Part shown: positions 52,025 to 60,736 of the stretch, one piece after another
Numbering within the stretch: the stretch's first letter is position 1
How the letters are laid out: the number at the start of each line of letters is the position of its first letter
Source of the DNA: Candidatus Hydrogenedentota bacterium
GTDB lineage: Bacteria > Hydrogenedentota > Hydrogenedentia > Hydrogenedentales > JAEUWI01
Assembly (NCBI GenBank): GCA_016791475.1
Contig: JAEUWI010000007.1
Coordinates: 115,063-179,062, forward strand
DNA: 64,000 bases
Direction: 5' to 3'
Made by a program: the position numbers and the translations under genes
The notes under the pieces: model-generated
What the model saw: only the letters and a program-made list of their open reading frames with translations
Database searches by the model: none
What the model was told of the DNA's origin: nothing

Positions 52025-54745
52025 ATGCTTAATTCGGTAGGGCAGAAACTGTATCTGAGCGCGGGGCTGCCCCTCGCCCTCGCGGTGGTGGTGCTGTGCT
52101 TTCAAATCGCGGGAAACTACCGGGACATTCGGGAAGCCGACCGCGTGGAGCGCATCGCAGGGCTCGTGGTTTCCCTCGGAGACTTTGTCCACGAATCCCA
52201 GACCGAGCGGGGCGCGTCGTCGGGCTTTCTCGGCAGCGGCGGGGCCAAGTTCGGCGCGGAGCTCGCCGCCCAGCGCCAGAAGACCGATCCGGCCCGCGAA
52301 GCCTTGCTCGCCTTCCTTGAAGGAACCGACCTCGGCTTCCTGGGCGATGAATTCGGCGGGCAGGTGACGGAGATTGTCGGGCGTCTTGACGCCCTGGCCG
52401 GGCTCCGCGATCAGGTGGATGCGCAGGCCATCAAGGCCCCGGACGCCGTGGCGGAGTACACCCGGACCCACGCCTTGATCCTTACATCGATTGAGGCGGC
52501 CGTCCGGCAGATCGGGAATGGAGTCCTGGCGAAGGAGGGCTACACCTACGCCAGCTTCATTCAGGGCAAAGAGCGGGCGGGCCTTGAGCGCGCCACCCTC
52601 AGCAACACCTTCGCCGCGGGACAGTTCCCCCCGGGGCTCTACGAGCGCTTCGTAACGCTGGTGGCCGAGCAGGGCACCTATCTCCGCACATTCGAGTCGC
52701 TCGCCCTGCCCGCGCAGGTGGCCTACTTCGAAGAGCGCCTCCAGCGCCCCGAAGCGCGGGAGGTGGAGCGCATGCGGGCGATTGCCCTGGAGAAGGCGGC
52801 CGAGGGTAACTTCGGCGTGGATTCCGTGGAATGGTTCAAGGCAAGCACGGCGCGCATCGATCTGCTGAAGGAGGTGGAAGACCACCTGGTCGGGGATCTG
52901 CGCGACGGCGTGACCGCCCTCCACGATGGCGCCGTTCGGGCCATGCTCAGCCTGCTTCTATCGGCCACGGTTGCGGTGGCGCTGGTCATTTTCATTGTGG
53001 GGCTCTCCGCCCGCTCCCTGCTGCGGCCCCTCGGCGAGGCGGTGGCCTTTGCCCGCAAAATACAGGGCGGCGATCTGACCGCCACGATTACAAGTCACAG
53101 CCGCGATGAAGTGGGCCAGCTTACCCAGGCCCTCGCCACCATGTCCGCCAATCTGCGCGACATGATCGGCAGCGTTGCCAGCGGTTCGGGCGATCTCGCG
53201 GAGACGGCCCGGGGGCTCTCCAGGATCTCCTCCGCCCTCTCGGACAGCGCGGGCCAGATGGGCGCACAGACCGAGTCGGCCGCCGCCGCAACGGAGGAGG
53301 CCTCCAGCACCATCGCCAACATGGCCGCCGGGATAGAAGAAATGAGCGCCAACGCGAGCTCGGTCTCCGAGGCGTCCGGTGAGGTCTCGGAGAACCTGGG
53401 TTCCGTCGGGGCCGCCGTAGAGCAGATGTCCGTGAATATGGACGCCGTCTCCCACCGCAGCGAGGAAATGCGCGGTTCGGTCAACAGCGTCGCGGCCGCC
53501 ATAGAAGAAATGTCCGCTTCCCTCGGCGAAGTGGCGGAGAACGCCTCCAAAGCCGCGCGGGTCGCGGGCCACGCCCTGGAGCGCGCGCGCGACTCCCAGC
53601 ATCAGGTGGACGAACTGGGCGCCATGGCAAAAGAGATCGGGAAGGTGGTGGCCACCATCAGCTCCATTGCGGCCCAGACCAATCTCCTCGCGCTGAACGC
53701 CACCATCGAGGCGGCGTCGGCGGGCGATGCGGGCAAAGGCTTCGCCGTCGTGGCCAGCGAAGTGAAAGAGCTGGCCAAGCAGACCGCTTCCGCCACCGAG
53801 AGCATCCGCGCCCAGATCGAGTCCATGCAGGCGACCACGCGCAACACCATCGAGGCCATCGCCTCCATCGTCGGCGTTATCGACGAGATGGATTCCATCT
53901 CCGGGGCCATCGCGGCGGCGGTGGAAGAGCAGACCTCCACCACGGGGGAAATCGCCCGAAACGTGGCCAGCACCGCCACCGGCGCCAACGAGGTGGCCCG
54001 CAATATCCAGGAGGCCACCACCGGCGCAAACGAGGTCTCCCGCAGCGTCATGGGGGCGGTTCATGGCGTGGAGGAGATCGTGCGAAATATCGGCGAACTC
54101 GCCGAGGGCGCCAATGAAGTGGCCCGAAACGCGGGCGATGCCGCCCAGGGGATGGGGGACGTGGCCGCGAATGTGGCCAGCGCCAATACCGCCGCCCAGG
54201 ACACGGCGGCCCGCGTGGCGGACACGCGAGAGGCCATACAGAAGCTTTCCGGCCTGTCCATCAAATTGCAACTGGTCGTGGGGCGCTTCCGCCTGGAGGC
54301 TTCCGGCGAAGGGGCCGACGGCTTCGTGCGCACCAACGTGTCAAGTCAGGTTTCGGCGACCCTGCGCGAAAGCCTCATGCGCGCCGAAGAACACAAGCTG
54401 TACGACAAGTTCTATGAGCGCTTCGTCACCAGCGATCCGCGTATCGGGCCCTACTTTCTCAATACCGACTTCAAGAAGCAGAAGAACCTGCTGAAAGACG
54501 GCGTGGGTCGCGCCCTCTCCTTCGCTGCGGGCGACCCGGGCTCCGTGAATTTCGTGGAGAATCTAAGCGTCACCCACAATCGCGGACACATGAACATACT
54601 GCCCGAACTCTACCCCTTCTGGCTGAACGCTCTGGTTCAAACCCTGGCCGATACCGACCCGAAGTGGAGCACCCGGCTGGAGACGGAGTGGCGCGAGTCG
54701 CTGCAAAAAACCATTCAACTCATGTCCCGCGCCTATGATCGCTAG
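52025..54745 (+). CDS. Chemoreceptor (MCP) with a NIT-like sensor and a C-terminal globin domain
   Basis: A 906-residue protein. TM1 lies about 10-28. The periplasmic part (30-300), with [17 protein letters not shown], matches the nitrate/nitrite-sensing NIT type. TM2 is about 306-330, then HAMP. The methyl-accepting domain follows, with its conserved tip in [19 protein letters not shown] near 550-570. Residues about 780-905 are globin-like: [25 protein letters not shown], with His851 in SVTHNRGH as the likely proximal haem ligand. A C-terminal cytoplasmic globin would add oxygen or NO sensing. The stop overlaps that of the convergent OsmC gene. Confidence 0.87.
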   Translation: MLNSVGQKLYLSAGLPLALAVVVLCFQIAGNYRDIREADRVERIAGLVVSLGDFVHESQTERGASSGFLGSGGAKFGAELAAQRQKTDPAREALLAFLEGTDLGFLGDEFGGQVTEIVGRLDALAGLRDQVDAQAIKAPDAVAEYTRTHALILTSIEAAVRQIGNGVLAKEGYTYASFIQGKERAGLERATLSNTFAAGQFPPGLYERFVTLVAEQGTYLRTFESLALPAQVAYFEERLQRPEAREVERMRAIALEKAAEGNFGVDSVEWFKASTARIDLLKEVEDHLVGDLRDGVTALHDGAVRAMLSLLLSATVAVALVIFIVGLSARSLLRPLGEAVAFARKIQGGDLTATITSHSRDEVGQLTQALATMSANLRDMIGSVASGSGDLAETARGLSRISSALSDSAGQMGAQTESAAAATEEASSTIANMAAGIEEMSANASSVSEASGEVSENLGSVGAAVEQMSVNMDAVSHRSEEMRGSVNSVAAAIEEMSASLGEVAENASKAARVAGHALERARDSQHQVDELGAMAKEIGKVVATISSIAAQTNLLALNATIEAASAGDAGKGFAVVASEVKELAKQTASATESIRAQIESMQATTRNTIEAIASIVGVIDEMDSISGAIAAAVEEQTSTTGEIARNVASTATGANEVARNIQEATTGANEVSRSVMGAVHGVEEIVRNIGELAEGANEVARNAGDAAQGMGDVAANVASANTAAQDTAARVADTREAIQKLSGLSIKLQLVVGRFRLEASGEGADGFVRTNVSSQVSATLRESLMRAEEHKLYDKFYERFVTSDPRIGPYFLNTDFKKQKNLLKDGVGRALSFAAGDPGSVNFVENLSVTHNRGHMNILPELYPFWLNALVQTLADTDPKWSTRLETEWRESLQKTIQLMSRAYDR

Positions 54746-55185
54746 CACACCACAACCGCTGTCTTGACCGAGTTGGCAATGAAACAATTGCGGTGCGCGG
54801 ATTCGTGCATACGCGCGATTTCATCCTCGTTCGGCACTTTTTCGCCACTGAAACGGATCTTCGGATGGAGCTCCACCCGCGTCACGGCGAGTTGGCCCTC
54901 CGGGTTCTTCTCCAGGTGCGCCACGGCCTCGTCCGTGTAACTTTCCACCACCAGCTTCTTCTTCGACGCGATGGCGAGGAAGGTCAGCATGTGGCAACTT
55001 GCAATGGAAGCCGCGAAGGCTTCCTCGGGGTCCACACAGTCCTCGCTTCCCTTGTACGCCGGCGCGGCCGAGGCATTCAGCCGCTGGCCGCTGTCAAAGC
55101 CCCACTCGTGTTCCCGGTTGTAGGTTTCATAGTCGAAGCCGGCGCCCCGGCGGGTCCAGATGATCGTGGCGGTGTGGGTGGACAT
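54742..55185 (-). CDS. OsmC-family peroxidase-like protein
   Basis: A 147-residue protein from the ATG at 55185. Two reactive cysteines fit the OsmC/Ohr pattern: Cys64 in SIASCHML and Cys134 in NCFIANS. The family reduces organic hydroperoxides. The frame stays open through the upstream 9-bp array, so a start at 55329 would add a (TQR)/(THK) repeat tail. I favour 55185 because of the preceding ACGGAG and family length. Confidence 0.9.
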   Translation of the reverse strand: MSTHTATIIWTRRGAGFDYETYNREHEWGFDSGQRLNASAAPAYKGSEDCVDPEEAFAASIASCHMLTFLAIASKKKLVVESYTDEAVAHLEKNPEGQLAVTRVELHPKIRFSGEKVPNEDEIARMHESAHRNCFIANSVKTAVVVC

Positions 55186-55205
55186 GATTGGCACTCCGTG
55201 TGAAT

Positions 55206-55322
55206 GGGTCTTATGGGTCTTATGGGTCTTATGGGTCTTATGGGTCTTATGGGTCTTATGGGTCCTTTGGGTCCTTTGGGTCCTTTGGGTCCTTTGGGTC
55301 CTTTGGGTCCTTTGGGTCGCGG
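55206..55322. repeat. Tandem array of 9-bp units (6 + 6, plus a partial)
   Basis: Six exact copies of gggtcttat (55206-55259) are followed by six exact copies of gggtccttt (55260-55313) and a decayed gggtcgcgg. The array ends 21 nt upstream of the OsmC start codon, so it is in that gene's promoter or 5' leader. There are no spacers, so it is not a CRISPR array. Confidence 0.95.
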
Positions 55323-55448
55323 TTATCATGCTGATCCACAGGACTCAACTCCAGTCTAAAGCCTGAAGCCTGGATCAATTGTCATTGCGCGCGGAACTGC
55401 GCTATCCTTGGCGGCCCACGCATCATTGTAGAGGAGTTGCCCCCGCCC

Positions 55449-56342
55449 ATGCCCGAAATTTCTTCCCCGTACCCATGGCTAGTCTCGCTCCATGGCGGAC
55501 ATTCCGGCGAGTTTTGCGATCACGCCCAGGATCGTCTGGAGCAACTGGTGCAAGGCGCTATCGCTCTGGGCATGCCCATCTATGGCCTCACGGAGCACGC
55601 GCCCCGGGTCGAGCCGCAGCACGTTTACGACGAAGAAAAGGCCATGGGATGGGACACAGCCTACCTCGCGGATCTTTTTGCGCGCTATGCCGCCGAAGCG
55701 AAGCGCCTTCAAGTGGCCTATGCCGATCAGATCCAGATCCTGGCGGGTTTCGAGGCCGAGGTTATCCCCGACGGACGCTACGCAGAGGTCATGCGCGGCC
55801 TGCGAGAAGTCCATGCCCTTGACTATCTTGTGGGCTCTGTACACTGGGTTGATGGCATCATCATCGACTACACCCGGGACCGCTTCGATCAGGCCGTGGA
55901 AGCTCAGGGGGGACTGGAGCGTCTGGCGCTGCGCTACTACGACATCGCCGCCGAAATGGTGGCCTCGCTTCGTCCCGAAGTGGTCGGTCATCTCGATTTG
56001 GTGCGACGACACGGCGGCAACGATCCGGCGCTGGAGACGCCCAAGGTTCGCGAACGCGCCAAAGCCGTGCTCGCCGTCATGAAAGAACACGATGCGATCC
56101 TCGATATCAACACGGCGGGCTACCGCAAGGGCCTGGGCACGCCCTATCCCGCGCCTTGGCTGCTGGAGGTGGCTCGGGACATCGGCGTGGCCTGTTGCTT
56201 TGGCGACGACGCCCACCGGGTCCTGGAAGTGGGCGCGGGCATTCTCGAAGCGCGGGAATACCTCCTTGATCATGGCATCACTGAGGTGACGGTGCTTACG
56301 CGCGAGGCGGGCGGGCTCGGGCGACGAGTGGCAGAGCTGTAG
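55449..56342 (+). CDS. PHP-domain phosphatase, probably histidinol-phosphatase
   Basis: A 297-residue PHP-family hydrolase from the ATG at 55449. Metal-binding histidines and acids are visible: SLHGGHSGEFCDHA, then TEHAPR, FEAEVIPDG, and SVHWVDGIIIDY, with GHLDLVRRHGG and FGDDAHRV later. This is the polymerase-and-histidinol-phosphatase fold with a three-metal site. Size and motif order fit HisK-type histidinol phosphatase in histidine biosynthesis, although no other his gene is near. A hairpin of 9-bp units follows the stop. Confidence 0.82.
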   Translation: MPEISSPYPWLVSLHGGHSGEFCDHAQDRLEQLVQGAIALGMPIYGLTEHAPRVEPQHVYDEEKAMGWDTAYLADLFARYAAEAKRLQVAYADQIQILAGFEAEVIPDGRYAEVMRGLREVHALDYLVGSVHWVDGIIIDYTRDRFDQAVEAQGGLERLALRYYDIAAEMVASLRPEVVGHLDLVRRHGGNDPALETPKVRERAKAVLAVMKEHDAILDINTAGYRKGLGTPYPAPWLLEVARDIGVACCFGDDAHRVLEVGAGILEAREYLLDHGITEVTVLTREAGGLGRRVAEL

Positions 56343-56349
56343 AGTTTGA

Positions 56350-56410
56350 GACTGATAGGACCGATACGACGGATTGACCAAATCGGTCTTATCGGTCGTA
56401 TCAGTCCTAT
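56350..56410 (+). terminator. Stem-loop of 9-bp units after the PHP gene
   Basis: gactgatag, gaccgatac and gacggattg (56350-56376) are answered by cggtcttat, cggtcgtat and cagtcctat (56384-56410). The arms pair at 19 of 21 positions over the outer part. It starts 8 nt after the stop. Confidence 0.6.
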
Positions 56411-56505
56411 CTTTCCCGTTTTTGCCAACATCCGCACCCCTGTGCTAGGATCTTGACCTCGGGGGCACCACCACACACCAGACCAATTCCACGAGGTACC
56501 GGATC

Positions 56506-57267
56506 ATGACGAAACGTCCCATCGGCGCAGTAACTTTTGACCTTTGGGACTGTCTCTTCGCGGATGATTCCGACGAGCCCAAGCGCCTGGCGGCCGGGCT
56601 TCCCCCCAAGCCGGTGGCGCGCCGCCAACTGGTCCACGAATACCTCAATCGCCATGCGCCCATCGATCGCGCCACGGTGGATCTGGCCTACGACGTGGCC
56701 GATGCGGCCTATCGCAAGGTCTGGCATGATCTCCACGTGACCATGAGCGTCTCCGAGCGCCTTGGCGTCATCTTGGATGGATTGAAGCGCACCTTGCCCG
56801 AGGCGGAGTTCGCGGAGCTGGTGCGGATTCACGAAGACATGGAACTGGAGTTCCGGCCCGACCCCGCGCCGGGCGCGCTGGAGGCCCTTCAGGCGCTCCA
56901 CGGCAAGTACAAACTCGCCATCATCTCCGACACCATATTCAGTCCCGGAAAGAACCTGCGCAAGCTCCTCGAAGGGGCGGGCATGCTGCCCTACTTCGAT
57001 CACTTCGTGTTTTCGGATGAACTGGGTAACTCCAAGCCTCACCCCCGCGTGTTTGAGTCCGTGGGTACGGCTTTTAATATCGATATCAAAGACATCGTCC
57101 ACATTGGTGATCGTCCACACAATGACATTGGCGGCCCCCACGCCGTGGGTGCCCGGGGCGTTCTACTCACGGTGGTGAAAGATCGTCCTCTGGACGGGCA
57201 CACGCCAGACGCCGTGTGCGATGACTACAGTAAATTGGCGGAGATCCTCGCCGGGATCGACGGGTAA
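56506..57267 (+). CDS. HAD-superfamily hydrolase
   Basis: A 253-residue HAD phosphatase-like enzyme. Motif I is TFDLWDCLFAD with nucleophile Asp12 and Asp15. Motif II is IISDTIFS, the conserved Lys is in GNSKPHPR, and motif III is HIGDRPHNDIGG. A helical cap lies between motifs I and II (about 30-105), the C1 type of phosphoglycolate-phosphatase-like members. The substrate is unknown. The gene is preceded by GAGG-type sequence at 56492 and followed by a 35-bp inverted-repeat element. Confidence 0.9.
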   Translation: MTKRPIGAVTFDLWDCLFADDSDEPKRLAAGLPPKPVARRQLVHEYLNRHAPIDRATVDLAYDVADAAYRKVWHDLHVTMSVSERLGVILDGLKRTLPEAEFAELVRIHEDMELEFRPDPAPGALEALQALHGKYKLAIISDTIFSPGKNLRKLLEGAGMLPYFDHFVFSDELGNSKPHPRVFESVGTAFNIDIKDIVHIGDRPHNDIGGPHAVGARGVLLTVVKDRPLDGHTPDAVCDDYSKLAEILAGIDG

Positions 57268-57283
57268 ATAAAGTGAACCTCGA

Positions 57284-57454
57284 CGTGCCACGCGATCCGG
57301 CAACGCCGGTTCGTGTGCGGCGGTGTTCAAGAATTGGTGCTCTGCCGACCACCCGCCTGGCCGGTTTGCACCGCTCTATCAGGTTTGCAATCCAATTGAT
57401 CACGTTGACCTCGTAACGGGCACACGAACCGGCGTTGCCGGATCGCGTGGCACG
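57284..57454. repeat. Inverted-repeat element with perfect 35-bp arms
   Basis: The arms at 57284-57318 and 57420-57454 are exact reverse complements. Each contains the small dyad ccggc-aac-gccgg or its equivalent. The 101-nt centre has no ORF of note. It lies between the HAD and amidotransferase genes, 17 nt after the first stop. The layout is the same as the element at 1029-1182, though the arm sequences differ. Confidence 0.85.
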
Positions 57455-57498
57455 CATACGAAGCCGCTCACTCTAATAGACACCTTCAGGAAACCCCA

Positions 57499-58341
57499 AT
57501 GGCTACAAAACGCTTTCTTATCCCCGACGGTTACAACAAGGAAAGCCGTGCGCGCTTTGCCGAGGTGCGGATGCGCCCGGCGTGGCAGCTCTACCGCGAC
57601 CTGCTGGTCAAGTACATCCCCGACGCGGAGTACGACGTGTGGCTCAGCAGTGACGAGGAAACTCCCGACAGTTACACCATCGAAGAGCTCAAGCAGTACG
57701 ACGGCATCCTCTGGCCCGGCTGCAATCTCACGGTCTACCACGATGTGCCCGAGGTCAAGCGCCACATCGACACCTGCCAGAAGGGCTTCGAGGCGGGCAT
57801 TCCCCAGTTTGGAAGCTGCTGGGCCATCCAGGTGGCCGCCGTGGCCTGTGGCGGCGAATGCGGCGCCTGCGACAAGGGCCGCGAGATGGGCGTGGGCCAG
57901 AAAGTCCTCCTCAATGAAGACGGTGTCACCCACCCGATGTACGCCGGAAAGCCCCGGGTCTTCTCTCACTTCATGAGCCACGACGACGAAGTAAAGCGCA
58001 TGCCCGAAGGCGGCACCATCCTCGCCAGCAACGGCTGGAGCAAGGTGCAGTCCGCGTCGTTCAAATATAGGAACGGCGAGATGTGGGCCGTCCAGTACCA
58101 CCCCGAATACGACCTCAACGAAGTGGCCCGCCTGATCGAAGCGCGCGACGAGAAGCTCATCAAGCTGGGCTTTTTCAAAGACCTCGCCGCGCTGAAGGAA
58201 TACACCGGTCGCCTCGACGCCCTCGTGGCCGAGCCGGATCGGAAAGACTTCCGCTGGCAACTCGGCATCGACGACGACATCATGGACGACGGCATTCGCG
58301 AGCTGGAGTTCGCGAACTGGGTTAAGCACTTTTTCGGTTGA
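57499..58341 (+). CDS. Class I glutamine amidotransferase-like protein
   Basis: A 280-residue protein with a glutaminase triad: Cys107 in FGSCWAIQ, His201 and Glu203 in YHPEYD. It resembles stand-alone GMP-synthase-type amidotransferases, not the fused enzyme. The unusual C-terminal 75 residues, ending EFANWVKHFFG, have no obvious partner domain. It would release ammonia from glutamine for an unknown synthetase, or cleave a gamma-glutamyl compound. The next gene encodes an iron-type alcohol dehydrogenase. Confidence 0.87.
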   Translation: MATKRFLIPDGYNKESRARFAEVRMRPAWQLYRDLLVKYIPDAEYDVWLSSDEETPDSYTIEELKQYDGILWPGCNLTVYHDVPEVKRHIDTCQKGFEAGIPQFGSCWAIQVAAVACGGECGACDKGREMGVGQKVLLNEDGVTHPMYAGKPRVFSHFMSHDDEVKRMPEGGTILASNGWSKVQSASFKYRNGEMWAVQYHPEYDLNEVARLIEARDEKLIKLGFFKDLAALKEYTGRLDALVAEPDRKDFRWQLGIDDDIMDDGIRELEFANWVKHFFG

Positions 58342-58342
58342 G

Positions 58343-58420
58343 CGGGAGCACGGACTTTCCAGTCCGTGAATGTTGTGCGCCGAGGCGCACGATACGCGGG
58401 CAAGAAAACCCGCGCTCCCG
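58343..58420 (+). other. Cloverleaf-like structured intergenic element
   Basis: A closing stem of cgggag (58343-58348) and ctcccg (58415-58420) surrounds three hairpins: cacggact-ttcc-agtccgtg (58349-58368), gtgcgc-cgag-gcgcac (58375-58390), and cgcggg-caagaaaa-cccgcg (58395-58414). It begins just after the amidotransferase stop and ends 27 nt before the alcohol dehydrogenase ATG. It is not a tRNA: no anticodon arm, T-loop or CCA end. Confidence 0.6.
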
Positions 58421-58447
58421 ATCGTCACCAACAACAGGACTAACAAC

Positions 58448-59575
58448 ATGCAAGCAGCCTCCTACAACTACCCCACCCGCATGATCTTTGGCCCCGGTAC
58501 CCGCGCCCAGCTTGGCGATCTGCTCAAGGCCCGCGGCAAGAACCGTCCGCTGATCGTTACCGACAAGGGCATTGCCGGCCTTCCCTTCCTCGCCGAAATG
58601 GTGGATAGCCTCAAGGCGGGCGGTCTGGACCCGGCGGTATACAGCGAGATCTTCGGCAACCCGGACAAGCCCCAGGTGACCAAGGGCGTAGACGCCTACC
58701 GCGCGCATAATGCCGACTCCTTCATCATTCTCGGCGGCGGCGCCGCGCTGGACGTGGGCAAGGTGATCGCCCTGATGATCAACCACCCCGGCGACGTCTT
58801 CGATTATGAAGACGGCAATCCCGACATGCCTCCGGTGGACAAGGACATTCCTTTTAACATCTGCGTTCCCACCACCGCCGGCACCGGCAGCGAAGTGGGC
58901 CGCAGCAGCGTCATCTCCGACGAGAACCACATCAAGCGCATCATCTTCGATCCGCGCATGATGCCGCCTCTCGTCGTGGCCGATCCCGAGCTCACCGTGG
59001 GCCTGCCCGCGGGCGTGACCGCCGCCACCGGCGTGGATGCGCTGTCCCACAGCGTCGAGGCCTTCCTCGCAAAGGGCTACCACCCCATGGCCGACGGCAT
59101 CGCCCTGGAAGGCATCCGCCTGGTGAAGGAGAATCTTGAAACGGCAGTGAAGGAGCCCGGCAACATCGTGGCGCGTGGCAACATGCTCATGGCCTCCTCC
59201 ATGGGCGCGACGGCCTTCCAGAAGGGCCTCGGCGTGACCCATTCCTGCGCCCATGCCCTCTCCGCGGTCTGCGATCTGCACCATGGCCTGGCCATCGCCC
59301 TGATGCTGCCCGCCTGCATGCGCTTCAACGCCGTGACCCTGCCCGATCGCATGAAGCGTCTCGAAGCCGCCGTGAGCACGGAGCTCAGCTTCGATGCGTG
59401 GCTCGAAGCCTTCAACGCGAAAGTCGGCCTGCCGGCCCGCCTGGGCGATGTGGGCGTGAAGGAAGAACATATCGCCCGTCTCGTGGATATCGCCGTGAAG
59501 GACGTGTGCCACGGCTGCAACGTGCGCGAAGTGAGCGCGGCGGATTTCGAGGCGCTCTTCAAAGAGGCGCTGTAA
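58448..59575 (+). CDS. Iron-containing alcohol dehydrogenase family protein
   Basis: A 375-residue group III alcohol dehydrogenase. Motifs: GGGAALDVGK (NAD-binding), TTAGTGSEVGRSSV, and the metal site with Asp in DPELTVGLP, and His residues in DALSHSVEAF, THSCAHALSAVCDLHHGLA. It reduces or oxidises an alcohol or sugar alcohol with NAD(P)H. The start at 58448 was chosen because the upstream ORF part crosses the structured element. A T-rich hairpin of 9-bp units follows the stop. Confidence 0.92.
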   Translation: MQAASYNYPTRMIFGPGTRAQLGDLLKARGKNRPLIVTDKGIAGLPFLAEMVDSLKAGGLDPAVYSEIFGNPDKPQVTKGVDAYRAHNADSFIILGGGAALDVGKVIALMINHPGDVFDYEDGNPDMPPVDKDIPFNICVPTTAGTGSEVGRSSVISDENHIKRIIFDPRMMPPLVVADPELTVGLPAGVTAATGVDALSHSVEAFLAKGYHPMADGIALEGIRLVKENLETAVKEPGNIVARGNMLMASSMGATAFQKGLGVTHSCAHALSAVCDLHHGLAIALMLPACMRFNAVTLPDRMKRLEAAVSTELSFDAWLEAFNAKVGLPARLGDVGVKEEHIARLVDIAVKDVCHGCNVREVSAADFEALFKEAL

Positions 59576-59585
59576 AGTACCCAAT

Positions 59586-59644
59586 CGGTCCTATCCGTCG
59601 AATCGGTCCTATAGGACGGATAAGACAGATAGGACCGATTTTCT
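59586..59644 (+). terminator. Stem-loop of 9-bp units with T-run after the alcohol dehydrogenase gene
   Basis: cggtcctat, ccgtcgaat and cggtcctat (59586-59612) are answered by aggacggat, aagacagat and aggaccgat (59613-59639), followed by TTTTC. The arms pair at about 24 of 28 positions. Among the six 9-bp-unit stem-loops, this one best fits an intrinsic terminator. Confidence 0.72.
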
Positions 59645-59707
59645 TTGAATTTCCCTCGCTGCGCGGGCATACTGGCCCAAGTCTTTCCAACGCCACGGGA
59701 GTGTGTC

Positions 59708-60643
59708 ATGCGTATTGCAGCATCCGTTTTCATGTTGAGTGCCGCGGCCCTTTCCGGCTGCGCCACGACGGGATCCCTCATGATTGAACCAACAGACAAG
59801 GTGGCGGTCATCGCCCATCGCGGCGCGAGCGCCTATGCCCCCGAAAATACCATCTCGGCCTTTGAGCTTGCGGCTCAGATGGATGCCGACTGGTATGAGT
59901 TGGATTGCCTCCTGGCGAAGGACGGCAGCGTGGTCGTCTCCCATGACAACGACGTGGATCGTTGCACCGACGGGACCGGCCTCATCACCGAGATGACCCT
60001 CGCGGAGTTGAAGACCCTCGACGCGGGAAGCTGGAAAGATCCGAAGTTCGCGGGCGAGCGCCTGCCCACCCTGAGCGAGTCCCTCGCCATGGCGAAGGAC
60101 CGCATCGGCGTGTACGTGGAAATCAAGAGCGTGGCCGACGATGGCCCCGTGATGGAGCAGATGCGCGCGGCGATCGGCGTACAAAAGAGTCTGAGTAAAG
60201 ACGCCCTCCAGGGGCTCGTTTCCGTGGCCGAATCCAGCGGTAACCGGAATGTGGAACTGGCCCGGGCCGCAGTCGCGGTGATTCGCGCGGCGGGCATGGA
60301 GAGGCAGGTGGTCATCCAGTCCTTCTCGCCCGTTGTGTGCCTCGTAACCGTTACCGAAGCCCCGGAAATTCGCACGGAATACCTGGGCAGCTACAACGAA
60401 GAAAAGCCCGAAGCCTGGGAGTCATTCAAGGCCTGGGGTACCCTGATTAACGTCGCGGGCTTCAACGTCAGCCAGCCCTCCCTCACCGAAGCGCGCCTGA
60501 AGGAATTCCACGATCTCGACAAGACCGTCGCCGTGTGGACCGTGGATGATCCCGACAGCATGAAGCAACTCATCACCTGGGGCGTGGACGCCATCATCAC
60601 CAATAAGCCCGATGTGTTGCGGGAAGTGCTGGCGGGGAAATGA
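59708..60643 (+). CDS. Lipoprotein glycerophosphodiester phosphodiesterase
   Basis: A 311-residue protein from the ATG at 59708, with a lipoprotein signal ending LSGC (Cys18). The GDPD signature is AHRGASAYAPENTISAFELA (catalytic His37, Arg38), followed by ELDCLLAKDGSVVVSHD (metal-binding Glu and Asp and the second His). It would hydrolyse glycerophosphodiesters to glycerol 3-phosphate on the periplasmic face. A predicted lipid anchor fits that location. The substrate in this organism is unknown. Confidence 0.93.
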   Translation: MRIAASVFMLSAAALSGCATTGSLMIEPTDKVAVIAHRGASAYAPENTISAFELAAQMDADWYELDCLLAKDGSVVVSHDNDVDRCTDGTGLITEMTLAELKTLDAGSWKDPKFAGERLPTLSESLAMAKDRIGVYVEIKSVADDGPVMEQMRAAIGVQKSLSKDALQGLVSVAESSGNRNVELARAAVAVIRAAGMERQVVIQSFSPVVCLVTVTEAPEIRTEYLGSYNEEKPEAWESFKAWGTLINVAGFNVSQPSLTEARLKEFHDLDKTVAVWTVDDPDSMKQLITWGVDAIITNKPDVLREVLAGK

Positions 60644-60736
60644 TTCCTTTTTTGTTTTCTATGTTCGCCGAAACAATATGAAGACGTATCAAGGCTAGCT
60701 GAGGATGCTTCCCAGTAGCTTTCGTCAAGTGGTGGG

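Noticed and set aside
52958..54271. Minus-strand open frame of 437 codons
   Set aside because: It is opposite the chemoreceptor signalling domain and is Gly/His/Asp-rich without structure.
55206..55322. Possible CRISPR array
   Set aside because: Units are 9 bp, contiguous and without spacers, and no cas gene is near.
54742..55329. OsmC start at 55329, with a TQR/THK repeat tail
   Set aside because: It has only a weak ribosome site and adds residues absent from the family. I kept 55185 but note the frame stays open.
58343..58420. Possible tRNA gene
   Set aside because: The hairpin sizes, lack of a T-loop motif and lack of an anticodon arm exclude a tRNA.
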